Made by a program: the position numbers and the translations under genes
Shown here: positions 24,441 to 32,159 of the stretch, piece by piece
How positions within the stretch are numbered: the stretch's first letter is position 1
Layout of the letters: the number at the start of each line of letters is the position of its first letter
Source of the DNA: Clostridiales bacterium
Lineage (GTDB): Bacteria; Bacillota; Clostridia; Christensenellales; Aristaeellaceae
Length of the DNA stretch: 64,000 bases
NCBI GenBank assembly: GCA_019420065.1
Contig: JAHZHX010000006.1
Coordinates: 1 to 64,000 of the forward strand
Direction of reading: 5' to 3'
The notes under the pieces: model-generated
Databases searched by the model: none
The model's input: the letters and a program-made list of their open reading frames with translations, nothing else
Told to the model about the DNA's origin: nothing

Positions 24441-25442
24441 TCAGCGGATAAACAGGTCGTCGCGCAGGCGGTAGAGGGTGCAGCCATGATTTTTATAGCA
24501 AACGGCGTCAATAAACCAGTCGATTTCGCGCACGGCGTCATATTGCATATAGCCCCAATGGTAGCCGTCGATATTATCGTTTTTCATGTTGCTGTCCGTC
24601 CAGCGGACGGTATTGGCTCCGGGGTTATAATCGGCAATGAACAAAAGGCTGTGCGCGCCTTTGCCGTAGTAATAGTCGCCCGTCATCTGGAAAAAGTCGC
24701 CGGCCTGTACGCTTTGCAGTACCTGACGGCAAAGGGCGATATTTTCTTCTTTTGAAAGTGTCGTGTCATATTTGAACTGGCCGGCGATTTCAAACGGACT
24801 GCCCTCCTGGGCGGATTCGATGCGCCATTCGATTCCGTAATCATATGGCGCGCAGTTGACCTTGGAATTGTTTTTGGGCATGTGCAGGGGCAGATCGGGA
24901 TATTCCGCCATGCCGTAAGCATCCTTGAAGGTGTCAAACATGCGCATGACGAAGTTTTTGCACACGCCGCGGTCCCAATCCTCCTGAGCGGGAGCATGAT
25001 AATAGTAGGGATCCTTAAAATTTTTATAGGCCAGGGCAAACATGTCTTTGAACAGTTTTTGCCGCGGCGAAAGGATGGTTACGCTCTGCGTGCTGGTCGT
25101 TTCATATCCGTATTTGTCCTTTTCGCCGTAGCCGGTCACCGTGATTGTGGCCGGTTTGGTGTAACGGGACGTATCAAAGGTATGCTCGATAGCGCTTCCA
25201 TCGCCGGAAACGGTGACGGTTTGCCCTTCATAGGTGAAGGAAAGTTCCATGCGCTTTACATTTTTCCCCGATGCGCGTACCAGAAGCGTGCCGCCGGCGT
25301 CATAGCTTTGCGCGGCGGTCGGGGCGAGAATGGTCACATGCGGGGCAGCCTGGAACTGAAAGAAAGAGGCTTCTTCCTCGGCATGCCCTGACATGGGGCA
25401 GACGAGAACCAGGAGCATCAAAAACAGCAAAAAGCGTTTCAA
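24441..25442 (-). CDS. Secreted protein, putative cysteine amidase-like domain
   Basis: A 333-residue exported protein: signal peptide MKRFLLFLMLLVLVCPMSGHA, then a beta-sandwich (residues 30-115) with Ig-like strands (VTILAPTAAQSYDAGGTLLV), then an alpha/beta domain. The latter has Cys in DRGVCKNFVMRMF and His in YGKGAHSLLFIADY, spaced like the catalytic Cys and His of NlpC/CHAP-type enzymes. The likely start is TTG with GAGGTG six bases upstream. Secretion and two-domain layout are well supported; the enzymatic call is inference. Confidence 0.6.
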   Translation of the reverse strand: MKRFLLFLMLLVLVCPMSGHAEEEASFFQFQAAPHVTILAPTAAQSYDAGGTLLVRASGKNVKRMELSFTYEGQTVTVSGDGSAIEHTFDTSRYTKPATITVTGYGEKDKYGYETTSTQSVTILSPRQKLFKDMFALAYKNFKDPYYYHAPAQEDWDRGVCKNFVMRMFDTFKDAYGMAEYPDLPLHMPKNNSKVNCAPYDYGIEWRIESAQEGSPFEIAGQFKYDTTLSKEENIALCRQVLQSVQAGDFFQMTGDYYYGKGAHSLLFIADYNPGANTVRWTDSNMKNDNIDGYHWGYMQYDAVREIDWFIDAVCYKNHGCTLYRLRDDLFIR

Positions 25443-25615
25443 AAAAAGCACCTCGCTTTCGCGGTTCAAAAACTATTCCTCTTACTCTACCGCAAATGCT
25501 GGAAGGTGTAAAGGGTTAATCAGCAAAAATATCAGATTTTACGTTTTTTATAAGCATCCGCTGAACCGTTTTTTCGGTTGATTCGCGGCGGCTGCTTTGC
25601 GCGTTCAGAAGTCTC

Positions 25616-25644
25616 TTGCGCATGAGGGAAAAGCCCTGTATAAT
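25616..25644 (+). promoter_or_regulatory. Promoter of the Asp-box protein gene
   Basis: TTGCGC (25616-25621), 17-base spacer, TATAAT (25639-25644). The 75-base leader that follows contains two short stems (GGATA/TATCC and GCGGC/GCCGC) before the AGGAGG site. Confidence 0.65.
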
Positions 25645-25724
25645 AATGGCAGGATAGGCTTTTGCTTATCCGGCAGAAAGGCGCGGCGGTACCTTGCGTA
25701 GCCGCTGTGAACAGGAGGAAGCTC

Positions 25725-26804
25725 ATGCAATTTGTCGATTATCAGATCACGCCAAGTCCGGTGCCCAACGATGGGATTTTGTTTGTGGATCACAGCGCCG
25801 CCGGGCGCAGCGGACATTTGGGCCATGCGCTTGTTGAATATGCGCCCGATTGCTTGCTGGCGTTTTATTCGAACTGCTCCGGCGTGCGCAACAAGGGGCA
25901 TAACGGTTTTGGCTGGATGGAGTACAAGCGTTCGACGGACGGCGGCAATACCTGGTCCGAACCGATTGTACTGGATTATTCAAAGCAGGTTTTTCTGGAT
26001 GGGCTTTATACGGTCAGCTGCGAAAAGGCGGTTGCGCCCCGTGAAGGACGGATCGTGCTTTTTGCCACGATGAATGACAGCAAGGGAAAATTCTGGGGCC
26101 CGTGGGTGGAGCCGCGCTGGCTAATCAGCGACGATGGCGGAAACACTTGGCGTGAAGGGGGACGGTTCCCCTTCAAAGGGCGTATTTTTGACGCGGCTTA
26201 CCGTGACGGCGTGATTTATGTGCTGGAATTCTGCAATGACGGCGTTGTCAGCGATGAAGGAAATCAGCCGGAGCATGTGTATCGGCTGTTTGTCAGCGAG
26301 GATGAGGGAAAAACCTTTGCGGAGCGCAGCGTTTTGCCTTTTGATACGTTGGAAAAGGTGTACGGTACAATGGATTTTGATGCGGATGGCGCGCTCATCG
26401 TCTATATTTACGATAAGCTGGACGAAAACCGTCCGCCGTATACGGTCAGCCATGACGGCGGATATACCTGGGAAGCGGTGCAGACGGCTTATCTGGCCAA
26501 GCAGATCAGAAACCCGCAGCTGCGGTTCTTTGACGGCTACTTCTTCCTGTATGGCCGTTCCGGGCATCATGTGCCGCCGCAGGATTTTGTGCTGTATACT
26601 TCCCTGGACGGGCGCAACTGGGATGACGGGGTATATCTGTGTCAGCGTAAGGCTGGGCACAGCTATTATTCCAACAGCGTGATCGTGGGGCATTTCAATC
26701 CGCAGGGCAGGAAGCGGCTGCTGATTCAGGCCTCGGACGCTTACGCGGGGAACTGCACGAATATAAAACACTGGTGGCTGGATGCGCCGCACCGCCATGA
26801 ATAA
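25725..26804 (+). CDS. Sialidase-like six-bladed propeller with Asp-boxes
   Basis: A 359-residue protein without signal peptide. Four or five Asp-box motifs occur at regular spacing: STDGGNTWSEP, SDDGGNTWREG, SEDEGKTFAER, SHDGGYTWEAV and the weaker SLDGRNWDDG. This is the fold of sialidases and related glycoside hydrolases (BNR repeats). I could not identify the sialidase Arg triad and nucleophile Tyr with confidence, so the activity is open; a cytoplasmic exo-glycosidase or a non-enzymatic propeller is possible. RBS AGGAGG precedes the chosen ATG; longer versions have none. Confidence 0.75.
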   Translation: MQFVDYQITPSPVPNDGILFVDHSAAGRSGHLGHALVEYAPDCLLAFYSNCSGVRNKGHNGFGWMEYKRSTDGGNTWSEPIVLDYSKQVFLDGLYTVSCEKAVAPREGRIVLFATMNDSKGKFWGPWVEPRWLISDDGGNTWREGGRFPFKGRIFDAAYRDGVIYVLEFCNDGVVSDEGNQPEHVYRLFVSEDEGKTFAERSVLPFDTLEKVYGTMDFDADGALIVYIYDKLDENRPPYTVSHDGGYTWEAVQTAYLAKQIRNPQLRFFDGYFFLYGRSGHHVPPQDFVLYTSLDGRNWDDGVYLCQRKAGHSYYSNSVIVGHFNPQGRKRLLIQASDAYAGNCTNIKHWWLDAPHRHE

Positions 26805-26811
26805 ATAAATA

Positions 26812-26845
26812 TAACGGCTCTGTCCAGCTTGGACAGAGCCGTTTT
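26812..26845. terminator. Bidirectional terminator between the Asp-box gene and rplL
   Basis: AACGGCTCTGTCC pairs with GGACAGAGCCGTT around a 4-nt loop; T-rich on the plus strand and A/T-flanked on the other, serving both convergent genes. Confidence 0.85.
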
Positions 26846-26858
26846 GCGCTTGAATGAA

Positions 26859-27233
26859 TTACTTGATTTCGCACTTGGCGCCGACAGCCTTGAACTGCTC
26901 GACGATCTTCTGGGCTTCTTCCTTGGAAACGCCTTCCTTGATGGTCTTGGGAGCGGATTCCACGAATTCCTTGGCTTCCTTCAGGCCCAGGCCGGACACG
27001 ACTTCGCGCACAACCTTGATAACCTTGATCTTCTCGCTGCCGGCGTCGGTCAGCACAACGTTGAACTCGGTCTGCTCTTCGGCAGGGGCGGCAGCGGCGG
27101 CGCCAGGAGCGGCGGCGGCAGCAACGGGGGCAGCGGCGGAAACGCCGAATTCGGCTTCCAGAGCCTTCACCAGGTCCATGAGCTCGATAACGCTCATGCC
27201 CTTAATGGCATTGATAAATTCTTCATGAGTCAT
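26859..27233 (-). CDS. rplL: 50S ribosomal protein L7/L12
   Basis: The stalk protein that recruits translation factors. N-terminal dimer domain ([21 protein letters not shown]), Ala/Pro-rich hinge (residues 36-55) and C-terminal factor-binding domain with [23 protein letters not shown] and the ending [13 protein letters not shown]. Length 124. GGAGGT lies upstream of the ATG at 27233. Follows rplJ by 60 bases; not followed by rpoB. Confidence 0.97.
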   Translation of the reverse strand: MTHEEFINAIKGMSVIELMDLVKALEAEFGVSAAAPVAAAAAPGAAAAAPAEEQTEFNVVLTDAGSEKIKVIKVVREVVSGLGLKEAKEFVESAPKTIKEGVSKEEAQKIVEQFKAVGAKCEIK

Positions 27234-27293
27234 GAGAATGACCTCCATTCAATTTCAGTTAGTATAGATTTTTGGGGAAAATTTATGCGGCGA

Positions 27294-27800
27294 TTACTCC
27301 TCGCCAGCCTGCTGCTTGCGCAGCGCTTCCAGGAAATAGACCAGCTTGGCCACGGGAGCCTGCAGGGAACCGACCACGCGGGACAGAAGCACCTCGCGGC
27401 TGGGCAGCTCGCTCAGCGCCTTGACCTGCTCGACGGACAGCACCTCGCCGTCCATCAGACCGGCCTTCACGCTCAGACGACCGTCATTCTTGGTCTTGTT
27501 GATGAAATCGTAAACGATCTTGGCGGGGGATACGGGATCGTTCATGCCAAAGGCATAAGCGCTGGGGCCTTCCAGCGTATGATCCAGACCCGTGATGCCC
27601 ATATCGTCCAGCGCGCGGCGCACCAGGGTGTTCTTCAGCACGCAGTACTCAACGCCCGCGGCACGGAACTGATTGCGCAGCTCGGTCACCTCGGCGACGG
27701 TAATGCCGTTGAAGTGAACGACCACCATGCTCTGGCAATTCTTCAGCTTTTCGCTGATCTCGGATACGACGACCTTTTTCGCTTCCAGGTTCTTGCTCAT
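27294..27800 (-). CDS. rplJ: 50S ribosomal protein L10
   Basis: L10 is the base on which the L7/L12 dimers sit. The N-terminal rRNA-binding domain (KNLEAKKVVVSEISEKLKN; VVHFNGITVAEVTELRNQFR; KNTLVRRAL) is typical, and the C-terminal helix binds L7/L12. Length 168. It is preceded by an L10 leader RNA and a strong promoter and forms a two-gene unit with rplL. Confidence 0.97.
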   Translation of the reverse strand: MSKNLEAKKVVVSEISEKLKNCQSMVVVHFNGITVAEVTELRNQFRAAGVEYCVLKNTLVRRALDDMGITGLDHTLEGPSAYAFGMNDPVSPAKIVYDFINKTKNDGRLSVKAGLMDGEVLSVEQVKALSELPSREVLLSRVVGSLQAPVAKLVYFLEALRKQQAGEE

Positions 27801-27827
27801 TTTCTCAATTCACCTTCCGTCTGGCCG

Positions 27828-27958
27828 TGTATAAAAAGAAGCCCCTGTGCATGGCACAAGGGCATAACAATCACATCATGCGCTTGTACCTCGGCGGGCG
27901 GCAAAGCCATTGAACGCATCGCGTACCTGCTGTCTGTGGCACAGGCTCTTTTTGAGCC
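27828..27958 (-). ncRNA. L10 leader RNA with attenuator
   Basis: Between the promoter and rplJ the minus strand contains the conserved L10-leader half-sites, AGACAGCAGGTAC and later CCGAGGTAC, which form the binding site for the L10(L12)4 complex. They are followed by a terminator-like hairpin, GCCCTTGTGC/GCACAGGGGC with TTCTTTTT (27834-27862). Known L10 leaders let excess L10 repress rplJL; this matches in order and position. Confidence 0.85.
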
Positions 27959-27964
27959 GACGTT

Positions 27965-27993
27965 ATCCTAACATATTCGGGCGCTGCTGTCAA
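27965..27993 (-). promoter_or_regulatory. rplJL promoter
   Basis: TTGACA (27988-27993), exactly 17 bases, TAGGAT (27965-27970) on the minus strand, just upstream of the L10 leader. Confidence 0.75.
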
Positions 27994-28044
27994 GCATTTT
28001 TTTGCCGTCCAGGGCATAAAATGCGCCAAAGAGGAGGCGATTTT

Positions 28045-28752
28045 ATGGATCAATTACAGGTTGCGGCGCAAACCCGGGGCGATGTGACCGGGGATGGGCG
28101 GCAGGACAGCATCTATCTGAGCGGAACGCAGCAGGCGGGCGGCATTTCCTGGGAAAACCTGGTGCTGCATATCGTGGATGGCGCTACGGCTCAGGAAACC
28201 TGCATTCGGTTGCGGGAGGACGCCGGTTATTCGCCGCGGCTGTTTCTGGGACACTTTACATCCCCGCAGCGCCTGGATATGCTGGTTTCGGTTGATTCGG
28301 GCGGCAGCGGCGGAATTGGCTATTATACGATTTACGGCTTTGAAAATGACGCTGTGCGGCGTTTTTTTGACAGCGAAAGCTATAACGCTGCTTTTCAGTA
28401 TGCCGTTCATTATCAGAATGGCTGCGCCGTGCGCGCGGACAGTCTCAGCAACCGCCAGGCTTATCTGATTGATATTTCAGCGCGCGGAAATGAGTATCTG
28501 CAAGCGATTTACCGCAAAGACGGCACGCTGATAAAGCCGCAGGAGGGCTTTGTTGACCCGTTGAGCCTGCTGTATCCGGCCGACATAGACGGAGACGGGC
28601 TGCTGGAACTGGTTGCCTATCAGCGCATCAGCGGCTTGTACCATGCGGACGCGCTGGGAGATTTTATCAATACGCTGCGCTGGAACGGGCAGAAGTACGA
28701 ACTAAGCAGCCAGACGGTGGGTATTTTTCCTGTTCCGGTCACAAGCAGGTAA
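28045..28752 (+). CDS. Unknown protein with FG-GAP/VCBS-like calcium loops
   Basis: A 235-residue protein without signal peptide. It has DxDGDG-type loops at both ends, GDVTGDGRQDSIYL near the start and PADIDGDGLLELVAYQ near residue 185, as in FG-GAP/VCBS beta-propeller proteins. In the middle, MLVSVDSGGSGGIGYYTIYG is a Gly-rich segment typical of this clostridial group. GAGGAGG lies eight bases before the ATG. It stands alone between the rplJ promoter and the convergent gpsA-like gene (14-base overlap). Function is unknown. Confidence 0.65.
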   Translation: MDQLQVAAQTRGDVTGDGRQDSIYLSGTQQAGGISWENLVLHIVDGATAQETCIRLREDAGYSPRLFLGHFTSPQRLDMLVSVDSGGSGGIGYYTIYGFENDAVRRFFDSESYNAAFQYAVHYQNGCAVRADSLSNRQAYLIDISARGNEYLQAIYRKDGTLIKPQEGFVDPLSLLYPADIDGDGLLELVAYQRISGLYHADALGDFINTLRWNGQKYELSSQTVGIFPVPVTSR

Positions 28753-29788
28753 AAGCGAAGCTTTCCCAAGGAATATCGGCGCTGGCGTGGCGGGTGAGAA
28801 TGTCGTCCACGTGCAGCAAAAGCGGGAAATCGCTTGGGTTCGCCTCGCCGCGCCGGGCGCGGATACGCACCGCGCGGGCAACGCGTTCGGCTACAACGAG
28901 CGATTCCAGCGTGACCCCTTGCAGCTCGGCTCTGGCTTCGTCAATTGTCAGGCCGCGGCCCAGCAGAATGCCCGCCTGGCGGGTACGTCCGCCATATACG
29001 GTGACGTACAGATCGCCGACGCCAACCGCAAGGTTGTCAAGACTGCCTGCGCCCTGCAAGGCCAATAAACGGGCCATTTCCCGCACGCTTTGGCCGAAAA
29101 CGGCTGCCTGAGAATTGAAATGAAGCGCGCTGTCGGGGCCAAATTCGCGTTGATTAAGGCCGATAGTCAAGGCAACGCCCAGCGCGTAGCCGTTTTTAAG
29201 CGCGACGGCGCTTTCGATTCCCGTTACATCGTTTGAAAGGCTGATGTGATAGTAGCTGGTTTCCATCAGCGTTTTGGCAAGCCGCAACGCATCCGGATCT
29301 TTACCGCAGAAAGCAACCTCGGTTTGATCGTGCGCGACCAGCTCATAGCTGGTGCATGGTCCGCCCACGGCGCACAAGGGCAGCTGCTTTCCCAAGGCAT
29401 CAAGCTTTTGCTGCCAGAGCGCCGGATAGGTCAGCAGCTGCCCGTCCGGCGTATCCATCAGCCCTTTAGTGACTGTCAAAACCGGCGTACCGTCGGCAAT
29501 GCGGGGAAGCACATGGCTGCCGAACCATTCCACGCCAAAGCTGCTTACGCCGCCGATGACCAGCGCGGCGCCCTGCAGCGCGGCGTCCAGCTCTTCGATT
29601 TGATAGTAGCTGATCCCGGCGGGAAAATCGCGCGTGAATTTGGGGTGGCGGTTGTTTTTTCGGCAGCCGTCAATGATTTCGCGATCCAGATGCGTGCCGA
29701 CCAAACGGACGGTATGACCATTTTCGCGGGCGGGAAAGGCCAGCGCGGATCCCATCATGCCTGAACCAACGATCGTAATGATTGCCAT
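28739..29788 (-). CDS. NAD(P)-dependent glycerol-3-phosphate dehydrogenase family protein
   Basis: GpsA reduces dihydroxyacetone phosphate to sn-glycerol 3-phosphate for phospholipid synthesis. The NAD site IVGSGMMGSALA opens the protein, VTKGLMD contains the catalytic-side Lys, and ESAVALKNGYALGVAL the second Lys; VGVGDLYVTVYGGRTRQAGILLG is the C-terminal substrate region. The usual N(R)R-N-x-x-G signature reads GGRTRQAG, and the protein diverges from textbook GpsA elsewhere, so it may be a paralogue with another polyol-phosphate substrate. Length 349 is normal. Confidence 0.8.
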   Translation of the reverse strand: MAIITIVGSGMMGSALAFPARENGHTVRLVGTHLDREIIDGCRKNNRHPKFTRDFPAGISYYQIEELDAALQGAALVIGGVSSFGVEWFGSHVLPRIADGTPVLTVTKGLMDTPDGQLLTYPALWQQKLDALGKQLPLCAVGGPCTSYELVAHDQTEVAFCGKDPDALRLAKTLMETSYYHISLSNDVTGIESAVALKNGYALGVALTIGLNQREFGPDSALHFNSQAAVFGQSVREMARLLALQGAGSLDNLAVGVGDLYVTVYGGRTRQAGILLGRGLTIDEARAELQGVTLESLVVAERVARAVRIRARRGEANPSDFPLLLHVDDILTRHASADIPWESFAFTCL

Positions 29789-29812
29789 AAATACTGCTCT
29801 CCTCAAGCGGCT

Positions 29813-30991
29813 TCAATCGCCAATGTTCTCAAACAGGTCATTCATTTGGGCATCCTGGCCAACACTGCTGAAATACAGGCCGTAGGAGCTTCCGTCGAAA
29901 ATCCCCTCGGACGGCAGAGCGTCTGCCAGCTTTTTCTGATAATCCTGCATTGCATAGGCTTCTTCTGCCAGCTGCCGGGCGGTTTTCCCGGCAAAAGCTG
30001 TTAGCGGCTGGTCATAATCCAGCACGGTGCGCTGATCGCCGTACAGATGCAGATACAGCTTTTTGGGCTGCCAGTTGCCATAGAGCGCCACGCCGTAGCC
30101 AACGTCGTAATGACTGTCCATGGCGGCGGTGACAGCGCGCATGGCAGCGTCCGCGCATACGCGGTGCCCGCCGTCTATGCCTTCGCCGTCCGCGGCGTGG
30201 GTGACCATCACGTCCGGCTTATAAATGCGGACGATGCGCGTGACGTGACGGACAAACTGAATCTCGCTCCAGGCATCATACTGTGCTTTGAGCGAGGAAG
30301 CCATGCGCGGCTTGAAATAGGCGATATAGGGATAGTTGGTCATGCCGCAGTGCCACAGGCCGTCCAGCAGCTGGCTTTTGTAGGCGGAGCCGGTATTGAC
30401 GATCACGCAAACCATCACCTCGCGGCCCTGGGCCACATAATGGGGGATCAGGCCGCCGAAAAACAGGTATTCGTCGCCGGGATCGGTCACCATCAGCACC
30501 AGATCGGCCTTGCCTTCAAAGGTTTTCCACCGCTGTACCCAGGCGGGGGTGTCGCCCGCGGACAGCACATGCAGCTCGGAAATATTGATAACATGCTCAT
30601 AATCCGGGCTTTGGCAAACAATGCGCAGCGTGCGGTATCCCTCGGGAAGTGGGATATACTGATTGTAGAATTCATCCTCCGTCGCATATATTGTGCGCCA
30701 TTGGCCGTCGCCTCCGTCGCAGGTCTGGATACACCAGTCGGTGATGAATTTGCCCCAGCTGACGTAAAGACCGTGAATGGACTGCTCTCCGGGGCTGCTA
30801 ATTTCAACATAGCCGCGATGATTGCTTGCCCAGCAGGTATCGTAGTCCTGATCGAACATCAGCTTTATCTGGCTTGAATTGTTGGAAACGGTAATGGCGC
30901 ACTGCGCCGTGATGTCCTGCGCCTCTTCAGCCAACGCGGCGGAGAGGGAAACGGTGAAGAAAAGAAGCAACAAAGTCCAGAATCTTTTCAT
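29813..30991 (-). CDS. Secreted PIG-L/LmbE-like protein with N-terminal sugar-binding-type domain
   Basis: A 392-residue exported protein: signal peptide MKRFWTLLLLFFTVSLSAALA, then a discoidin (F5/8)-like beta-sandwich (residues 25-135, LMFDQDYDTCWAS and LRIVCQSPDYEHVINISEL), then a PIG-L de-N-acetylase-like fold from about 150. The zinc motif normally HPDDE reads DPGDEYLFFGG, so one metal His and the catalytic Asp are replaced; the distal His in DGGHRVCADAA is kept. It may bind rather than deacetylate a glycan, or use other residues. The ATG after AAAGGA is preferred to a TTG 69 bases upstream. Confidence 0.72.
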   Translation of the reverse strand: MKRFWTLLLLFFTVSLSAALAEEAQDITAQCAITVSNNSSQIKLMFDQDYDTCWASNHRGYVEISSPGEQSIHGLYVSWGKFITDWCIQTCDGGDGQWRTIYATEDEFYNQYIPLPEGYRTLRIVCQSPDYEHVINISELHVLSAGDTPAWVQRWKTFEGKADLVLMVTDPGDEYLFFGGLIPHYVAQGREVMVCVIVNTGSAYKSQLLDGLWHCGMTNYPYIAYFKPRMASSLKAQYDAWSEIQFVRHVTRIVRIYKPDVMVTHAADGEGIDGGHRVCADAAMRAVTAAMDSHYDVGYGVALYGNWQPKKLYLHLYGDQRTVLDYDQPLTAFAGKTARQLAEEAYAMQDYQKKLADALPSEGIFDGSSYGLYFSSVGQDAQMNDLFENIGD

Positions 30992-31066
30992 GATTAAAGC
31001 GGTATCCTTTCGTTTAATGAAAGAAGCGGCCCGCGCAATGGCGGGTCGCTTCGGCTGCAAGACGGA

Positions 31067-31375
31067 TTATTCGCCGTCCTCCTCATCCATCGCTTCCATA
31101 AATTTGTCAAAAACAGCCTGACAGGTGTTGTCGTCATCAACGCTTACATAAATGTCTTCGCCGTTTTCATCTTTGCCGATCTGGAGGATAATCACTTCGC
31201 CGTCGTCTTCCTCGCTGCTGTCCTCGTTGTCGAGCACCATCAGCACAACGTATTCCTCGCCTTCATAGGGGATGGTGGAAAGATACTCAAAACGGCTGAC
31301 CGTACCGTCCTCGTCGGTCAATTCAACAATATTATCCTCTTCCTCGGGAATGGTGTTCATCATTTCGTCAGTCAT
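31067..31375 (-). CDS. DUF1292 (YrzB) protein
   Basis: A very acidic 102-residue protein (DNIVELTDEDGTVSRFEYL; EEYVVLMVLDNEDS) with the DUF1292 beta-rich core. It is the third gene of the conserved ireB-ruvX-yrzB arrangement of Bacillota. Function unknown. It begins 30 bases after ruvX. Confidence 0.9.
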   Translation of the reverse strand: MTDEMMNTIPEEEDNIVELTDEDGTVSRFEYLSTIPYEGEEYVVLMVLDNEDSSEEDDGEVIILQIGKDENGEDIYVSVDDDNTCQAVFDKFMEAMDEEDGE

Positions 31376-31405
31376 GGTTTGTCCTCCTCCAATATTGCCA
31401 AGGAA

Positions 31406-31828
31406 TCATTGATTCCTGAGCGTATCCAGATATTGCTGCAAAATCACGGCGGCGGCCACCTTGTCCACCGTGCCGCGGCGTTCCCTGCGGTGCATGCCGC
31501 CTTCGATGAGCGCGCGCTCCGCCGTAACGGTGGTCAGCCGTTCGTCCTGAAAAAAAACATTCAGTCCGGCTTTTTGCAGCTGTTCGGCCAGTGCCTGCAC
31601 CTTTTTTGCCTGAAAGCCGATGCTGCCATCCATGTTGCGCGGCAGACCGCAGAGCACGTCTTTTGTGTCCAACTGTCGGCAAAGCGCCTGAATATGACGC
31701 ACATCAGGACCAAAGCCAACGCGCGTGTATACGCTGTGGGGCGAGGCGATCAAGCGCATCTCGTCACATGTCGCAATGCCGATGCGCACGTCGCCGACGT
31801 CCAGCGCCACGATTCTGCCCAGGGTCAT
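31406..31828 (-). CDS. ruvX: RuvX/YqgF-family RNase H-fold nuclease
   Basis: Putative Holliday-junction resolvase/pre-16S rRNA nuclease. The first metal Asp lies in VALDVGDVRIGIATCD, the second segment in CGLPRNMDGSIG, and the C-terminal motif includes DERLTTVTAERAL followed by DKVAAAVILQQYLD. Length 140 is standard. Four-base ATGA overlap with ireB and 30 bases to DUF1292. Confidence 0.95.
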   Translation of the reverse strand: MTLGRIVALDVGDVRIGIATCDEMRLIASPHSVYTRVGFGPDVRHIQALCRQLDTKDVLCGLPRNMDGSIGFQAKKVQALAEQLQKAGLNVFFQDERLTTVTAERALIEGGMHRRERRGTVDKVAAAVILQQYLDTLRNQ

Positions 31829-32088
31829 TTGTCGAAATTCTGCCGCAGATAGAAAGCAACCAGCTCTTCCAGAATCTCGTCGCGCTCCAGACGGCAGATC
31901 ATGCTGCGGGCATTGTCAAAGCTTGTGATGTAAGTGGGATCGCCCGTAAGAATAAAGCCGGTAATCTGCGTGATAGGATCATAGCCCTTGGCCTGCAGGG
32001 CGCGGTAAACATGCTGCATGATTTCCCGTGCAGTGCTGCGGCTGTCCCGCAGGGGATGGAGCTTGGTGGTATCCGTGAGGTTCGACAA
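31825..32088 (-). CDS. ireB: IreB-family regulatory phosphoprotein (DUF965)
   Basis: IreB is a small substrate of the Ser/Thr kinase IreK that controls cell-wall stress and cephalosporin resistance in enterococci. The 87 residues match: STAREIMQHVYRALQAKGYDP, QITGFILTGDPTYITS and ARSMICRLERDEILEELVAFY. The start is TTG with AAAGGAGGG eight bases upstream; the longer reading frame upstream is not coding. A Thr-Thr pair (TDTTKL) near the N-terminus could be the phosphorylation site. Confidence 0.92.
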   Translation of the reverse strand: MSNLTDTTKLHPLRDSRSTAREIMQHVYRALQAKGYDPITQITGFILTGDPTYITSFDNARSMICRLERDEILEELVAFYLRQNFDK

Positions 32089-32159
32089 AACGATCCCTCC
32101 TTTCACACCTGCTATTATACTCTGCGCGTCAGAAAATGGCAATAGGTCAAATGCTGAAT

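Noticed and set aside
32089..32159. A missing alaS remnant between ireB and the AI-2E gene
   Set aside because: The gap of about 70 bases has no alaS-like coding sequence, so there is no pseudogene; the gene must be elsewhere or was never here.
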